A stretch of DNA of 64,000 bases from Lotus japonicus. Its lineage: Eukaryota > Streptophyta > Magnoliopsida > Fabales > Fabaceae. Position numbers and translations under genes: made by a program. The notes beneath the pieces were generated by a model. The model did not search any database. It worked only from the letters and a program-made list of their open reading frames with translations, and was not told the DNA's origin. Numbering within the stretch: the first letter of the stretch is position 1; each line of letters starts with the position of its first letter. Below, piece after piece: positions 21,868-41,380 of the stretch. The stretch covers positions 7,132,501 through 7,196,500 of the forward strand of contig NC_080043.1 of NCBI RefSeq assembly GCF_012489685.1. The letters run 5' to 3'.

Positions 21868-22051
21868 TTTTTAGGTCATTTGGCCACCAGTCTCCACGGA
21901 AGAAAGGGGCCTCACGTGACTAATCTGGCTCGGGATACAATAATGATGTCCCTGGCGACAAAGGTATTATTTTGACCTCAGAGGGGATCGAACTCGGGCT
22001 AGGAGCCTAGGTGAAACCCCTTAAGGAAATGCACATTCACCACTTGTGGTT
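21868..22051 (-). mobile_element. tRNA-derived SINE (family B) in the SBT-1 promoter
   Basis: Flanked by ATTAAAACACATCT (21854-21867) and ATTAAAACGCATCT (22052-22065), a 14-bp duplication with one mismatch. On the minus strand it has a box A-like ACAAGTGGTGAATG and a box B GAGTTCGATCCCC, and ends in an A-tail (T-run at 21867-21872 on plus). The sequence is absent from the promoters of the other three subtilase copies. Confidence 0.85.
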
Positions 22052-22245
22052 ATTAAAACGCATCTAAATACATAAACTAAAAATATATTAAAACTAATAA
22101 AAAAATTATAAAAAATAAATAAATTAATTAATACGAAAAATGGAAAATTAAATAAAATATTAAATCATAATTTTTTAAAAGTAAAACATTAACTACATAA
22201 TGTTTTGCCAATTAAATTTCTGCTTACGTGTATATTAGATGCGTG

Positions 22246-22255
22246 TATATATAAT
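22246..22255 (+). promoter_or_regulatory. TATA box of SBT-1
   Basis: TATATATAAT lies 68 bases before the ATG. The block from ATTAAATTTCTGCTTAC to the ATG is shared by all four subtilase copies. Confidence 0.7.
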
Positions 22256-22275
22256 AGTAGCTAGTGATTAGCTGA

Positions 22276-25148
<2,873 letters not shown>

Positions 25149-27346
25149 AACATGTTGATTATGGCATTGTGAAATCTGGAATGAATTATTATCATGTAGG
25201 CCTGAAATATAAACATACTAAAGAAATATATTGAAACATTCGCTACAGAATAAGGTTCTGGTACCAATTAAAAGAGTATATTTTATTAGTTATGAAAATC
25301 TTGTATTGTATTTGCATGAATTGGGTACTAACTACAGCAAAAGAAGCTTTTCTCAAAATAAATGGTGGTTTGATTAATAATTAGATTTATGTGTGTGTGG
25401 ATGCAAGGATCAAATTCACAACCTCACGCATGATATCGTTGCGGGTAGAAGTTGTTTGTATCAGAGTGTACAATGAAAAGTTTGGAACACAAAAACTTTT
25501 AAGGCCACCAGTAAGAGGAACAACTCTAAATTCACTCAGAAACCAAATGGAGAAAACTTTTACATAAATTTGGTACTAAGTTAGGAAGATATAAGATGAA
25601 TATGTACATGTATTTGGTTCATCTATGTGCTAAGATCCTGATACAATTGAAGGATTTATGATTTCCAATCCCCTTTCCGATCTTGGTAATATCTCTATTG
25701 AACTACCTTGATAATCATATCAGGATACATGTATTCCCAGGAGTTGCTACTTGCTATATATTTATAGTGAAGTTAGTGTTGTATTGAACATGGATTGATA
25801 ATGATTATCCTTAGTGCAGGAAAACTGAAAATGATAAGAATGGACCATGACGAAAATGTTGGGAGACTGAGGGAGCCCAAAGAATAAGACCATGCACCAA
25901 TGGGCCAACACCGAAGACCACCAAGAAATTCGGACACCACATCTATAATAGCATTTTAGAGATAACTACCCAAAGTAGATTTTAATTATAATATAATAAA
26001 TCGATTATATTAATAAAAAGATGGACAACAATTGTATTTTCTCCCTCATACTAACAGTTTTTTTATTTTTCTTGGTTTGTAGATGATATAAGAAGAAGTT
26101 GAAAATCATGTGTTTTCTGGAGCGTGAGGCATGGGTCTTGGGCGAAGGCTCAGGTCATATATATGTTTCTTCTAGACGGGAGGGCACTGCATTAGGCTGA
26201 CTTCACAGAGTAACGGATCAACTCCGGCTCTTGACTGTGGAGGAGTGATAGCAGGTTTCGCCGCTGCGCTTCCAGCCCGATTGAACCATCACGTTTTTTG
26301 TCCTGTTTTTAAATTATGGATGAAATGTTGTTCTATAACTTCCAGTTACATTGATATATGGTCGAAGACAAATTGGCATGATTGATGTAGTTTCTGGATG
26401 TTGTTTCAGGGTTATGATCTTGTCACTGGTTACCTCAAGAACACACTCAGATTGACTAGTTCTCTAAAGCAATTTTAATAAATTAGTGCTGGAATATCAG
26501 ATTAAACTACTTTGACATCTTTCAGGGTATTGTCATATCAGATTCTCCGGGCATTGAAAGCATTAATTCTCCTCATTCTTAGTGCTGGAATTCATATGGT
26601 AACAAAATTATGATTTTTGAGTCTGAAATTCATCATCATGGGTTTTCATTTTATTCAAGTTTACATTATTTTGCAGAACATGGTTCCCCATAACTTTACT
26701 GAGTTAATTGATGAGCTGACTTATCAATTAAACCACAACCTGCTTCTTTCACTATATCAGAAACAACATCCCAAGTTCCCAACCCATTTTTTGCATTAGG
26801 TTATTTATCTTGTGATAGAAAGTGGTAGAAAACTAGTAGTCATTTTTCTACAACATAAGTTAAGATCAGTTCAGTTCTTTTTAGTATCCCATTTAGCAGG
26901 CTCGTTTATTCCTTCGTGATAATAATTCTAGTACCTAAACTAAACCAAACTCAGGCTAGCCAATAGCTGTAATGGCTCTAGTCTATCTTTTTACCATTGG
27001 GAAACAGAAGAATCCTCCTTTGGAAATGCATACTTTTTTACCTAAGACTTCTAACACAACACGTTGCTAACATTGGGCTATTCAATGCCAAGTTATGTGA
27101 CTTTACTTTGGTCTTTTCAGCCTCCGTGATTGGAATCCAATGGCACTCGTAGCATCTTAGTAGTTTCCTTGAACAAAAACTGCATTTAACTAAAGAATGC
27201 CATGGATAACTTCAGATCAAATAATGCCATTTTGCTGATAGAATGTTGCAAAATCAACTAAAGTTGAATCACAGAATGACTGGATAATATTAGGAACAAC
27301 AACTATCCCTTAATACCACTCCATGATTAGTTGATAATAATTGGCA
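25149..27346. other. Intergenic region between SBT-1 and the PPR gene
   Basis: No gene recognised. The two genes are convergent, so both 3' ends lie here. A GC-richer stretch at about 26130-26300 has no coding frame I can support. Confidence 0.5.
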
Positions 27347-29314
27347 CTACCAGTAGTCTCCGCAAGAGCAGAAGCCATCACAAAAGTGATGGAAGCGATT
27401 GGTATCTCTAACTATTATTTCTCTCTTCACTATCAGTGACACATATTTCATTGCTGAGTGGCAATCACCACAAACTCTAATGTTCTTCATAATGCGAATG
27501 GTGGATCCTGGGGAAGTATTCAGAAGAGCAAAAGCAAGAGCCAGCTTCTCACTATGATACTGCAAATTCAACTCCTTCTCGTGTTGGTCCACAAACAGAA
27601 GCACATGTCTAGTGTCAGGAACATAGCCAATCTCTTTAATTTCCTGATTTAGCTTCTCCCACATTTTAATGATCTTATCTTTTTGTGGATGAGCAATGTC
27701 ATTTGACACAAACACATGGACAGAGTTCTCAATCTCAACCCAACTACAAGCTGGTTCCTTCTTCAACCCACTATCTTTCATCATCTTCCGGATATTCGCA
27801 GCTTCCTTCCATCTCCCAGCAGAGGCATAAATATTGGCAAGCAACACATGTGCCCCTGAATAGAAAGGATCAAGCTCAAAAACCTTTTGAGCAGCATAAG
27901 CACCCATTTCAATTTTTTTATGCATCCAAGAAGCACCAAGCAGAGCTCCCCAGATAGCTGCAGTGGGTTCAATCAGCATTCCCTCTATGAAACTCATAGC
28001 TCGATCAAGAAGGCCAGCTCGACCGAGAAGATCAACAATTTTCGCGTAATGTGAAACTTTAGGTTCAACACCAAACTGCCTCATCAATTGAAAATATCGT
28101 TCACCCTCATCCAAGAGTCCAGCATGGCTACAAGCAGTAAGAAGAGACAAGAATGTTATGTCATTGGGTTCAATCCCATCCCTTAGCATCTGTTTGAAAA
28201 GCACCACAGCTTCCTTTCCAAACCCATGTTGAGCATAACCAATCAGCATGGAATTGCAAGAAACGACATCAACCTTCACCAACCGATCAAAAACCTTCCT
28301 CGCATCCGAAATGCTACCTGACTTTGCATACATGTGAAGAAGGGTGTTCCCCACATAACCAACCAGCTTCCTCCCTGACTTTAACATGTGTCCATGAAGC
28401 CATTTCCCTTGCTCCAAAGACCCGACGCTGGAAGCGGAACACAAAAGAGCGGAATAGGTGAACTCTGTCACTCCATAACCTTCCCTCTGCATCTTGGCAA
28501 ACAGACCAAGAGCTTCCTCTCCTCCTCCCTCACCCTTCCTCGCATACCCAGCAATCAAAGCATTCCAAGAAACCTCATTCTTCCACCTCCCCAGCTCATC
28601 AAAAACCGCCTGCGCCTCACCCAAAAACCCGCACCTCGCATACATGTCCACCAGCGAGCTCCCCACAAACACATTATCACAAAACCCGTGCTTCCAACAA
28701 CACCCATGAACCTGCCTCCCATCACCATAGCTCGGTATCAACCCACAACACTTCACCAAGCTCGACAACGTGAACTCATTCGGCCTGCTCCCACTCCCAC
28801 CACGGAGCATGTCCGGGAACAAGACGAGTGCGTCCACAGCGCGCTCGTTCTGAGCATACCCGGTGATCATGGAGGTCCACGTGACCGTGTCCTTGTTAGG
28901 CATTTCATCAAACACTTGGCGCGCGTGTTCCAAATCCCCGCACCTCGCGTACATGAAGAGAACTGAGTTTTGAATAACGAGATCATCTCTTACGTCGGGA
29001 TTTTGTAGCAGGAAATGGGAATGTACTAGCCTTCCTTCTCTGAGCTTCCCCAACTTGGTGCATGTTTTCAATAGCCTCTGGTACAATGCTCGGTCCGGTT
29101 CGACGGCACCGCGGTCGATGAGATCCAGAACGTGAAGGCCAGTTTTACTGCGACGGAGTAGGTTCCTGTCGTCTATGATGTAATAAGACTTGTCAAGCTC
29201 AGGAACATTGTCATTGTCGTCTGAGATTGCAGTTTGCCAAAGCCTGCGAAGGGTAACAGAATGGCGTTGGACAAGTTTAACTCTTGTAGTTATAGGATAC
29301 ATACATACATACAT
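27347..29314 (-). CDS. Pentatricopeptide repeat protein, PLS-DYW class
   Basis: Organelle RNA-editing factor family: the PPR array reads the RNA and the DYW domain is a cytidine deaminase. 655 residues, no intron, as is typical. About nine PPR motifs run from about residue 80 to 460 (e.g. VTWTSMITGYAQNERAVDAL, VSWNALIAGYARKGEGG, then DVVSCNSMLIGYAQHG), followed by E/E+ motifs. The DYW domain has HSEKLALAFALL (HxE zinc site), CGDCHSAMKY, and ends CDGFCSCGDYW exactly at the stop. The N-terminus may be a mitochondrial or plastid transit peptide; the chosen ATG gives an odd MYVCMYPI start from a CATA repeat, so the true start may be a later Met. The array has the look of a mitochondrial factor, but the target is unknown. 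Confidence 0.93.
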   Translation of the reverse strand: MYVCMYPITTRVKLVQRHSVTLRRLWQTAISDDNDNVPELDKSYYIIDDRNLLRRSKTGLHVLDLIDRGAVEPDRALYQRLLKTCTKLGKLREGRLVHSHFLLQNPDVRDDLVIQNSVLFMYARCGDLEHARQVFDEMPNKDTVTWTSMITGYAQNERAVDALVLFPDMLRGGSGSRPNEFTLSSLVKCCGLIPSYGDGRQVHGCCWKHGFCDNVFVGSSLVDMYARCGFLGEAQAVFDELGRWKNEVSWNALIAGYARKGEGGGEEALGLFAKMQREGYGVTEFTYSALLCSASSVGSLEQGKWLHGHMLKSGRKLVGYVGNTLLHMYAKSGSISDARKVFDRLVKVDVVSCNSMLIGYAQHGFGKEAVVLFKQMLRDGIEPNDITFLSLLTACSHAGLLDEGERYFQLMRQFGVEPKVSHYAKIVDLLGRAGLLDRAMSFIEGMLIEPTAAIWGALLGASWMHKKIEMGAYAAQKVFELDPFYSGAHVLLANIYASAGRWKEAANIRKMMKDSGLKKEPACSWVEIENSVHVFVSNDIAHPQKDKIIKMWEKLNQEIKEIGYVPDTRHVLLFVDQHEKELNLQYHSEKLALAFALLNTSPGSTIRIMKNIRVCGDCHSAMKYVSLIVKREIIVRDTNRFHHFCDGFCSCGDYW

Positions 29315-30076
29315 AATACATGTAATTATGTATGAAACAAAAAAAAATTGATGATCAATCGAGGTTAAGAGAGACAGTTATGTGTGGGATAGGAACTTGA
29401 ACAATTTAAAAATGCAGGTCTCTATTCGTGCAAAGCAACATAGCTTCGCTTAATAGATGTACCCGTAATTAAACATTTAAGGACCTAAGTCGAAATGGTT
29501 AAAGTGACTATTTTTACGATAATCTTAAAAAGACTTAATATATTATATAATATTTCAATTTTTATCTTAAAGTTATAGTTTTTTAACAGGAAATAGTTTT
29601 ATAATTAAATAATTCTAACATTTCACTTACAATGAATTAAATAACTAACTCATTCAATTTATCATGTGGAAATTGTTGACGTTAGATGTGATTTAAGCAA
29701 TTTTAATTTTGAGAAACATATTTTAGCAATAGCAACTGTTACAGAAATTGTCAATATTATTCTAGAAAAAATATATACATTTGGAATAAAGAATACGAAA
29801 AGTAGTATTATCAATATGTTCCTCCTTTCAACCGGCTTAGTTCTCATTATCAATTAATTTTTGTCATTGATCTTGTACATTCCACAATTTTCATTCTACC
29901 AAATGTTATTCAGTAAAAAAAAAGGCAACTAATTTTGTTTTTTGAGGCCTAAGAATTTTTTAGGGGCCTTAGGTCGTGGCCTTTTTTGTCTAAAGGTATC
30001 CACGACCCTGCCCATAATAATCAGTTTTAAAATTTGTATTTCAATAAGAATAATTAGCAACTTAGAAAAACAAAGA
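29315..30076. other. PPR 5' flank
   Basis: AT-rich with no supported gene. The PPR promoter must lie near 29320-29500; no clear TATA box was singled out. Confidence 0.4.
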
Positions 30077-30235
30077 GATACAACCTCCAGTCACAATTAT
30101 TAGCAAAAATTAGCTTTTCAGATTCATTGAATAAATAATGTATGTGGTCATTAATAATGACCACATACATTATTTATTCAATGAATCTAAAAAGCCAATT
30201 TTTGCTTATATACAATTGTGACCGGAGCTATATGC
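30077..30235. repeat. Long near-perfect hairpin (MITE or small-RNA precursor-like)
   Basis: The inner arms of 33 bp are exact inverted copies with a one-base loop near 30158. They begin GATTCATTGAATAAATAATG. Homology continues outward with a few mismatches (TCCAGTCACAATTATTAGC against CTCCGGTCACAATTGTATA on the complement). The outer ends resemble the CTCCGGTC type of plant MITE termini. Confidence 0.85.
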
Positions 30236-30599
30236 TATATATTTTTTTAATCACTTGGGGCTATGGTTTTCTGATGATGTTTTTTTGGCTTTTATATTAT
30301 GTTCCTCTGTGGGTTTTGAGGGGTCGGTTGTTGCTCTTTAGATTTGTGGCATTGTCTTTTTCTTTATTTTGACGATGTACTCTTGTCTATTTTCCATTTT
30401 ATATATATACTAGTACTTTTGACCCGTGCGATGCACGGGGGAGATTCATTTTTGAGGTTTTTTTTGTGTTTTTTTTGTTAAATATGTTTTTATTTAAATA
30501 TATTTTATTGATTAAAAGATTATAAAAAAATTATACTATGAATTCTTATGTTTTCTTTTTATTAATTTTTTTTTTGTGTTGTTAATCTTGGTACAGGCA

Positions 30600-31042
30600 C
30601 CCTTTTCCGGCATTTGTTCCTGATATAACCTTGCCTTCCAAAACATATTTTTCCATTTCAGTGATAATCAGGCCCGTACCACTGCACAATCCAGCTGATT
30701 GGTTGATGTTTCTCAAAAGCATCACTGGAGCTCTTTTTTTAGCTTTAACATATGATTAGGCAAGCCTGAAGAGTTTATTGTGTTTAAAAACTCTGGTGTA
30801 TGGATATCATCTGGACTGTCATAATTGTTGTCTGATGAACATGTGTTATCGGCACTCAAATAAGTGTTCTCATCTCCGAGCAACAATGACATCATGTATT
30901 CATTCAAACTATCAACAATCTCATTTGTAGGAGCTAAAATAGCACGATCTTGGAAATTTTTTGAATTTTCGTAGTTCTGAACGAAAGATGGATAGGTAGA
31001 GTTGACAATAGAAGCCATTGCATCACCTGAATGTGGGATCAA
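30600..31042 (-). pseudogene. Helitron PIF1-like helicase C-terminal fragment
   Basis: The minus-strand frame from 31042 reads FQDRAILAPTNEIVDSLNEY, then STYPSF and SGLPNHMLKLK motifs of Helitron-encoded PIF1 helicases. A frameshift near 30735 breaks it. The protein continues in another frame as PVMLLRNINQSAGLCSGT, then YVLEGKVISG. The helicase ATP-binding half is absent. Confidence 0.85.
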
Positions 31043-32177
31043 AAATTAGTTAATATCCATCAAAAGTCCTCCCGAGGGATGTCTAGGATTGTTTCATCTT
31101 CTATCTACTTACCTGCATTTCCATCTCCTATGCTTAATATCCATTCTGAAATATTTTTAGCTCATCAACCTCTGCAGCTGATCTTCCAGTTTGTAGCCTC
31201 ATATTTTTTGTTAATGAAAGTACCTGCTCATGATTCAAAAGATAAGAACCATTGTTATAGTTCAAGTTGTTGGTTAATTTCTATTTTTGGGATTATTTGA
31301 TCAATTTAAAAGCAACCATTATTGGGAGAAATGGTAATGTACCTGACAGTGATCCTAAAGATAAGAAGCATTGATGGTGGCATGGACAATATCCTCCCTT
31401 CTATCTTTAGGCATCACTGATTTTGCTAACTTCCCTATGTTCTAATTTAATGAAATCATTTGCACAATAATTTATATCAGTTACAATTTTCTGTAATATG
31501 AGTTGTTTTGGAGCCAGCATGTAATTAATCAGTGAGTTTTTTATTTATTTCCCGAGACAGTAATTAATCAGTTATCAGCTGCATACATGTTTGATCTGTA
31601 AATGTAGAAGGCTATTTATAAGTTGTAAGTTAGGAGATGCCAAGAAAGCATAAAGGAAAAAATGGTAGATTTAGTAGACATTGTTGGCAAATGAGTGTCT
31701 TATGCAATCACTATTCCGCAAAGAAACTCCAGGATATGTGATGATTATATAAGTAAAAAAAAGATATTTATTGAAGCACTAAGTGAACAAAAATAGGTAA
31801 TTAGGAACAAATAATTAAATAAGGATGGGTATTACATATATGTAAGAGGAAATGAATTATTACATATAAAATAAGCCTGATAAAAAATAGTATGTGATAA
31901 TGTAACATATGGCATTCACCAATGTCAAATCATCTCTATAGCATAACATGTGGCCATGAAACTTGATAGATGAAACGTATTCAGAAGGGAGATACTCCAT
32001 TTGTGCAAAGTGCTTGTTCTTATTCTCAATTTTTAACACCACCCCACCATATATAATCACAATCCTTATAAGCCATCAAATTCAAGTAATTCATATCATA
32101 AACATGGATCACTTTTTTATGATAAATAAACATGGATCACTTTAAAACTAATGCTAGCTTGATTTCACATTCTCATG

Positions 32178-34650
32178 TCACAAAGAGGATTGTTTGAGAC
32201 CCTTCATCATCTCAGCTTGTAATTTGAATCTGAGAAATTTGGCAAGAATAGGACTGTGGCAAGAAGATGAAGATGAGCTTGAGGATGGAGCTTCACTGAA
32301 CACATGCAGTTGCACATTGTCTAGGCTCTTGACTTGGTACTGTATTTGATGTTCCCATGAGTGAGCTTCATGATCCTCTTGTGTGTGCTCCACCATTGAC
32401 TTCTTCTTGGCACAACCTGCATTTTGCTTCTTCTTGGTAACATATTGAATTCATTTGGTTCCCAGTGCCTGGGAGGCCACTAAGTGTGAAAGCAATGAAT
32501 ACAAAAGCATGAGTTTGTTTCCTGAATTTTTTTCAGCAAGCCAACAAATAAATAGGGAGTGAGTAACCGGATAGACAAAAGAATCTAGAAAGAGTCATGA
32601 AAAGAAACTTTTCAGAAACTATATACTCATTGGCATGCATTGCAATTGTTACATCAGAATTTCAAACCATCAAAATAATATAAATTTGAAAATAGACTCA
32701 GTCAAACAATTTAACTGGTAGAATCCTACCACCCTTTTCTTTTATCCAGTTTCCTCTTTTAAGCGATTTGATATTTTAGAGTCCAAGTCTTATGTAAAGT
32801 CAAGTGCTATTCAATGTCTAAAACTATCCATTTAAAGCTTCCTAATCTATTACTCAAGGGCAAATGCACACAAATATAAAATTCAGCACTGTAGTATCAA
32901 GAAACAACTAATAAAAGCAGAACAGACCTCAGGTTATGCTCATTGAAACTCGCAATAACAGAGGTATTTGATGAATTATATGTCAAACCTTCTCATTTCC
33001 ATCTTGGTGAAACTCATCTTTGAGAGTCACAATACTGAGGGAATTCATATTCGCATAAACCTGCCCTGACCCGGTCCGACACATAAAGTTATTTCAACAT
33101 GAGAAATGTTACACAACAAAGAAAATTCTTCGAACAAACAATTCTTTACTTTTCAAAGTTCTGGAAAATACTCTTTTCCTTATTTTCAGGCTCTTAGCTT
33201 GCCATACATGGGGAGTGGATCAAGGAACATGAGGCATCAACAATCTGTAAGAAATAATATATCAACCAATTTCTGGTTAATTACCACATAAAGATGTTTT
33301 TCACTTCCCAAAGCAACAAAGAATAATCACTCTTTCTTCTTCCTGCATGTGCACGACCAGCACAACTACTAATTGAGTAATTATGTGATACTAATTGAAT
33401 TATTATTTTAATGTTAGGTTCAAGGAAATCAGAGGTATTGTATATTCCCTGAAGACCCTGGTCAGGTATCCTTTTTCCATACGGGAAAAATTCACTCAAT
33501 CAGGATAAAAATTAGATGACAATGCAAATTCCACCTTCAAGCCCTTCCCTCTCACGAAAAGAAAAATGGAAATGAAGAGGATATGGCTTTGACCTGGTTC
33601 GTATCACATCTGGATTCACCGCTTCAGTTTCGGAGGATAAAGCTTCTTTCTTCTGTGAGAATAACACCTTGACTACATGAGCCTTCAATGGTTTTACCAA
33701 TTGAAGGCAAAAGTTGTCTATCAGCAAGAGTGCAAATTATAACAGGATATCAATATGTACAAAAAGGTTGAATAAACCTCACTGAAAGGTGATGTTGCTT
33801 GAGGTAGGGTGTGTTATCATCTCTATGCCATCCAATGCTTCTCCTCTGGTCCAGAAAATCCATAATCATACAAAAGAGTATCAAAGAGATGGTAAAAAAT
33901 GCTAGTCACAGAAGCCAAACATTGGATTAGAGTGAGGCAACCAACCTGATTAAACTGGTCAATTCATCAAACAGCTCATACTCACATTTTGAAAACTCCG
34001 CTAGCCTGTCTTTCAACCTTTCTGTCACCCAATTTGTAAAATAAATAGATAAAGCAAACAAATCATAGTTTAGAGGGGTAGCTGACAGATTCAGAACAGA
34101 GAAAAAAAACAAACAAACAAAGAATCTAAGGACAGTAAATTCGAGAAGAAACCCTTACCACAGATTAGTGAAGCCGCAAATCATCCAAGAAGAAAATAAT
34201 GTTAAGCCAACCCAGAGCATAGTAAGAAGAGCGGATTCACAAATAGGGATAAAATGGAGGAGAAGAAGATTTTTATCACCTGCTGTGCGAATCTCGCAGT
34301 CGATTCCTCAGTTCCTAATGGACGGGACCGATTCCTCAGTTCGCCATCCACCTATCTCCCCTACCTCGCACGTCGCCGGAGCCCTCAGGGTCTTCACCTC
34401 GTCGCCGATGCCGATGCCGATGCCGATGCCGCTGCGGAAAAAAACGTCAGCCACAACTTTGGGGGTTTAAGAGAGGGCCTTGCGATGTAATGGGGAGAGG
34501 AATCCTTGGCCTCAACATCGCAAACAAAGAAACATAAGAGACAGAGAGGCAAAGAGAGTGAAGATGGAACGGAAGACATGAAAGGGAGAACGTGCACTCG
34601 ATTAAAAGCCCTGGAAGAATGAAAACGGCTGAAAAAGGAGAAACCAAAAC
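32178..34650 (-). other. Exon-like segments inside Helitron B, possibly captured gene
   Basis: Minus-strand pieces look like host exons. A GC-rich leader with GCATCG repeats lies at about 34390-34650. An exon after an AG near 34048 reads RLKDRLAEFSKCEYELFDEL and stops before a GT near 33960. A further piece near 33800-33850 reads ALDGIEMITHPTSS, and one near 33590-33725 reads VKPLKAHVVKVLFSQKK. The 3' piece (32396-32178) is Ser-rich and ends KLQAEMMKGLKQSSL. I do not recognise the source gene or know whether the pieces splice together. Confidence 0.45.
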
Positions 34651-35034
34651 ATCAGTGAAATAAAGAAGGAGATTGCTGGAGGATTTCGATGGCGAAGATT
34701 TGATCCATAAATAATAACTAATTGTTGAATCAATGGCTGGGATTCAATCCAAGTGAAATAAAAGAGACTTTTACCAAAATATCCATGGTCAAGCTTCATT
34801 GTCTTTAAAATTATTTGTTGATTGACAGATTTACCCCCAAGGCTGCTAAAACTCTCCCTTTATATAGTTTATAGATATATATATATATATAAAACTTATG
34901 CTTTTGAAAAAAAACAAAAAATGGAAAGTAAAATAAAATGTTGAATAATAATTTATTAAAAATTAAAACATTAACTACTTTTTTTTCCAATTAAATTTCT
35001 GCTTACATAATATATGTGACCTCTCTTATACGTG

Positions 35035-35045
35035 TATATATATAA
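35035..35045 (+). promoter_or_regulatory. TATA box of SBT-2
   Basis: TATATATATAA lies 75 bases before the ATG, in the same promoter block as in the other copies. Confidence 0.7.
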
Positions 35046-35109
35046 CACTAGGGATGAACTGATACTCCATTAGCCTCACTCTCTCACCATCTTCACACAA
35101 ACATTAACA

Positions 35110-39387
<4,278 letters not shown>

Positions 39388-39524
39388 AACATGTTGACTA
39401 TGGCACTGTGGAATGTCGAATAAATTATTATCATTTAGGCCAGAAATCTAAACATGTTATAGAAGTATATCCAAACATTCGCTATAGAAAAGGTTTTGGT
39501 AGCAAGCAAAAGAGTATATATATA

Positions 39525-40383
39525 TTTTTTGAAAGGAGAATAAATATATTAAGGAAAAGGTCAAAAGCTTGGTAACAAACTCTCCCAAGTCCCACTCCCA
39601 AGTGAGCTAAACAACAAAACAAGCTAAAAACAGAAAACACAAAGCATAAGAAAAACAGCTAAAGAAATTGTAGTGCAGCTGGGAACAAAAGTTAACAGAG
39701 AAGAAGGGGAATAAGCAACAACAAGGAGAAACGAAACAGCAGAGGCAGAATAACAGAGCCACCAAAAGTAGTATAAGGGGAAAACTAATAACCACCAGCT
39801 TTGAGAGATAAGTATTTAACCAGGGCCCCTTATCCAGCAAAGTCAATAATCCCCACACAGGCAAGAAACCAGATAGAAAGTGCAGCAAAGAAGGAATAGC
39901 ATTAACACAGATTCAACTTTAAGCCAAGTTCTCCCATAATGGCATGGTTCTGTCACAGCCCAGTTTCGCGAGGTAATCCACCATAGGATTTGCTTCTCTA
40001 TAAATATGTGAAACCCCCAAGCAACCCACATCCCTCATAAGCCAATCAATTGCATTTAATTCATTTAAAAGAGCCCAAGGTCTGTTTTCTTTGCGGATTA
40101 CCCACCCAACAGCAAGGGATGAGTCACTTTCTATGTAAACCTGTGAAAATGAGAATTCCTTACAAAATGAAAGAGCCTTATGTATGGCTTTTACCTCAGC
40201 TTGATATGCCCATAGAACACCAGTAGCCATAGAGAACATACCAATGATCTCTCCATCTTGTTTTTCCTCAACACCCCCCAATGCCACTAATGCTTGGAGA
40301 TCCTCTTGCAGAACCATCGACATTGAATTTGAGTGTGTATGCCGCCATGCCAGGGGTGGACACCACACAACATTTCTCACCAC
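39525..40383 (-). pseudogene. LINE 3' end with RNase H-like domain, frameshifted
   Basis: The minus-strand frame 40383-39919 contains QVYIESDSSLAVGWV and HIYREANPMVDYLAKLG, the RNase H-like (RVT_3) tail of plant LINE polyproteins. The first catalytic Asp motif (KFNVDGSARGSPS) lies in another frame just upstream, so a frameshift splits it. A 3' UTR follows, ending in a short A-tail near 39525. Confidence 0.75.
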
Positions 40384-40596
40384 CTTTTCCCTTTAGCTTA
40401 CACTTTAGTTTTCAAAGTGTTTTGTAGAAATTTTGCTAGATTCAACTGACTAGCACCAATTTTAATAGCACTGCATATAAAGGCTAATAACATGTTTTCT
40501 CTGATGAGTGAGAGGGGATGGTACAATTTACAGCCCTTATGTTGGTTTCTCAAGTTTATTTTAAAAATAGCTTTGGATATGCAGCTATGCAAGCTA

Positions 40597-40670
40597 CACT
40601 ACATGAAAATTTGTGTCTAGAGGCGGACAATCTGTGGCGGTTATACTGAAACCGCAACAATTATTTGATG
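40597..40670. mobile_element. Possible CACTA-type terminus
   Basis: CACTACATGAAAATTTGTG followed by GGCGG/CCGC-type words resembles a CACTA left end with subterminal repeats. No partner end was found nearby. Confidence 0.3.
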
Positions 40671-41380
40671 CTTACTTAAGTTGAATCAATTTATGTTTGA
40701 TGTTTGATGGATCATAGAGTGTTGTTTGTTTTAAATGATCATAACTCATTCAGATGAAATTGAAAAGGTAGCAATTGGCAAGTGAAGAAGTAGCTAAAAT
40801 CACACTTAAGAGCAAGTGCTACTAACTTATTAAGTTAGCTATTTCTCTGTGTTCTGATTACATGCTTAAACCCTCATTTTCATCTTTCAAAAATTAGCTC
40901 ATTACCTCAACAACTACTCTCAATCTCCAGCAACTACCACCCATTGGTTAGTACACAAAGTTATTTTCTTTCTCTAAGCTTGTTCTTTCACTTGATGTGC
41001 ATGAAAGTATTAAGAAATATAATCATAGTATAGGATGTGATATGATGTTTTTATCATTGTTGTCACTTTAAACTTTTTACAGATGAGATTGTCTTATAGC
41101 CCAGCTGCTCAATTTCCCCCATTTCTGGTTCAGTAGACTGATGTGGCTATCGGGGGCTTATGTAGTATCAGTAGCGGTTATGACTACAGGACTGGGAATC
41201 GTTTGCATTTTTGGAAGGGTGGTTTAATTTGGTGCTGTAGGGTGTTCTTAATGTGTGGCTATGTAAGGGTGGTTTGGATTTTGATTTGCAGCCAAGGTTT
41301 AGCATGCTATAGTTTTCTTGTTGCTTTAACTGAGTCTCATTTGGGCGAGTATTGTTTCCATCAAATTATCAGTTTTTTTT
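40671..41380. other. No recognisable gene
   Basis: Short open frames only. Nothing supported. Confidence 0.45.

Larger units (their letters stand above)
30410..34875 (-). mobile_element. Helitron B, minus strand
   Basis: Read on the minus strand it starts TCTATAAACTATATAAAGG at 34875 and ends with a hairpin CCCGTGCATCGCACGGG (30439-30423), then GTCAAAAGTACTAG at 30410. This is the Helitron 3' structure with a CTRR end. The flanks are A (30409) and T (34876) on plus, so insertion was between A and T as the family requires. It holds a PIF1 helicase remnant at the 3' end and unidentified exon-like sequence in its 5' two thirds. No Rep domain is seen. Its 5' end lies about 160 bases upstream of the SBT-2 TATA box. 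Confidence 0.85.

Noticed and set aside
26130..26300. GC-richer stretch as an RNA gene or organellar insertion
   Set aside because: No recognisable tRNA/rRNA features or coding frame.
28388..28966. 192-codon plus-strand ORF inside the PPR gene
   Set aside because: Antisense shadow of the PPR coding sequence.
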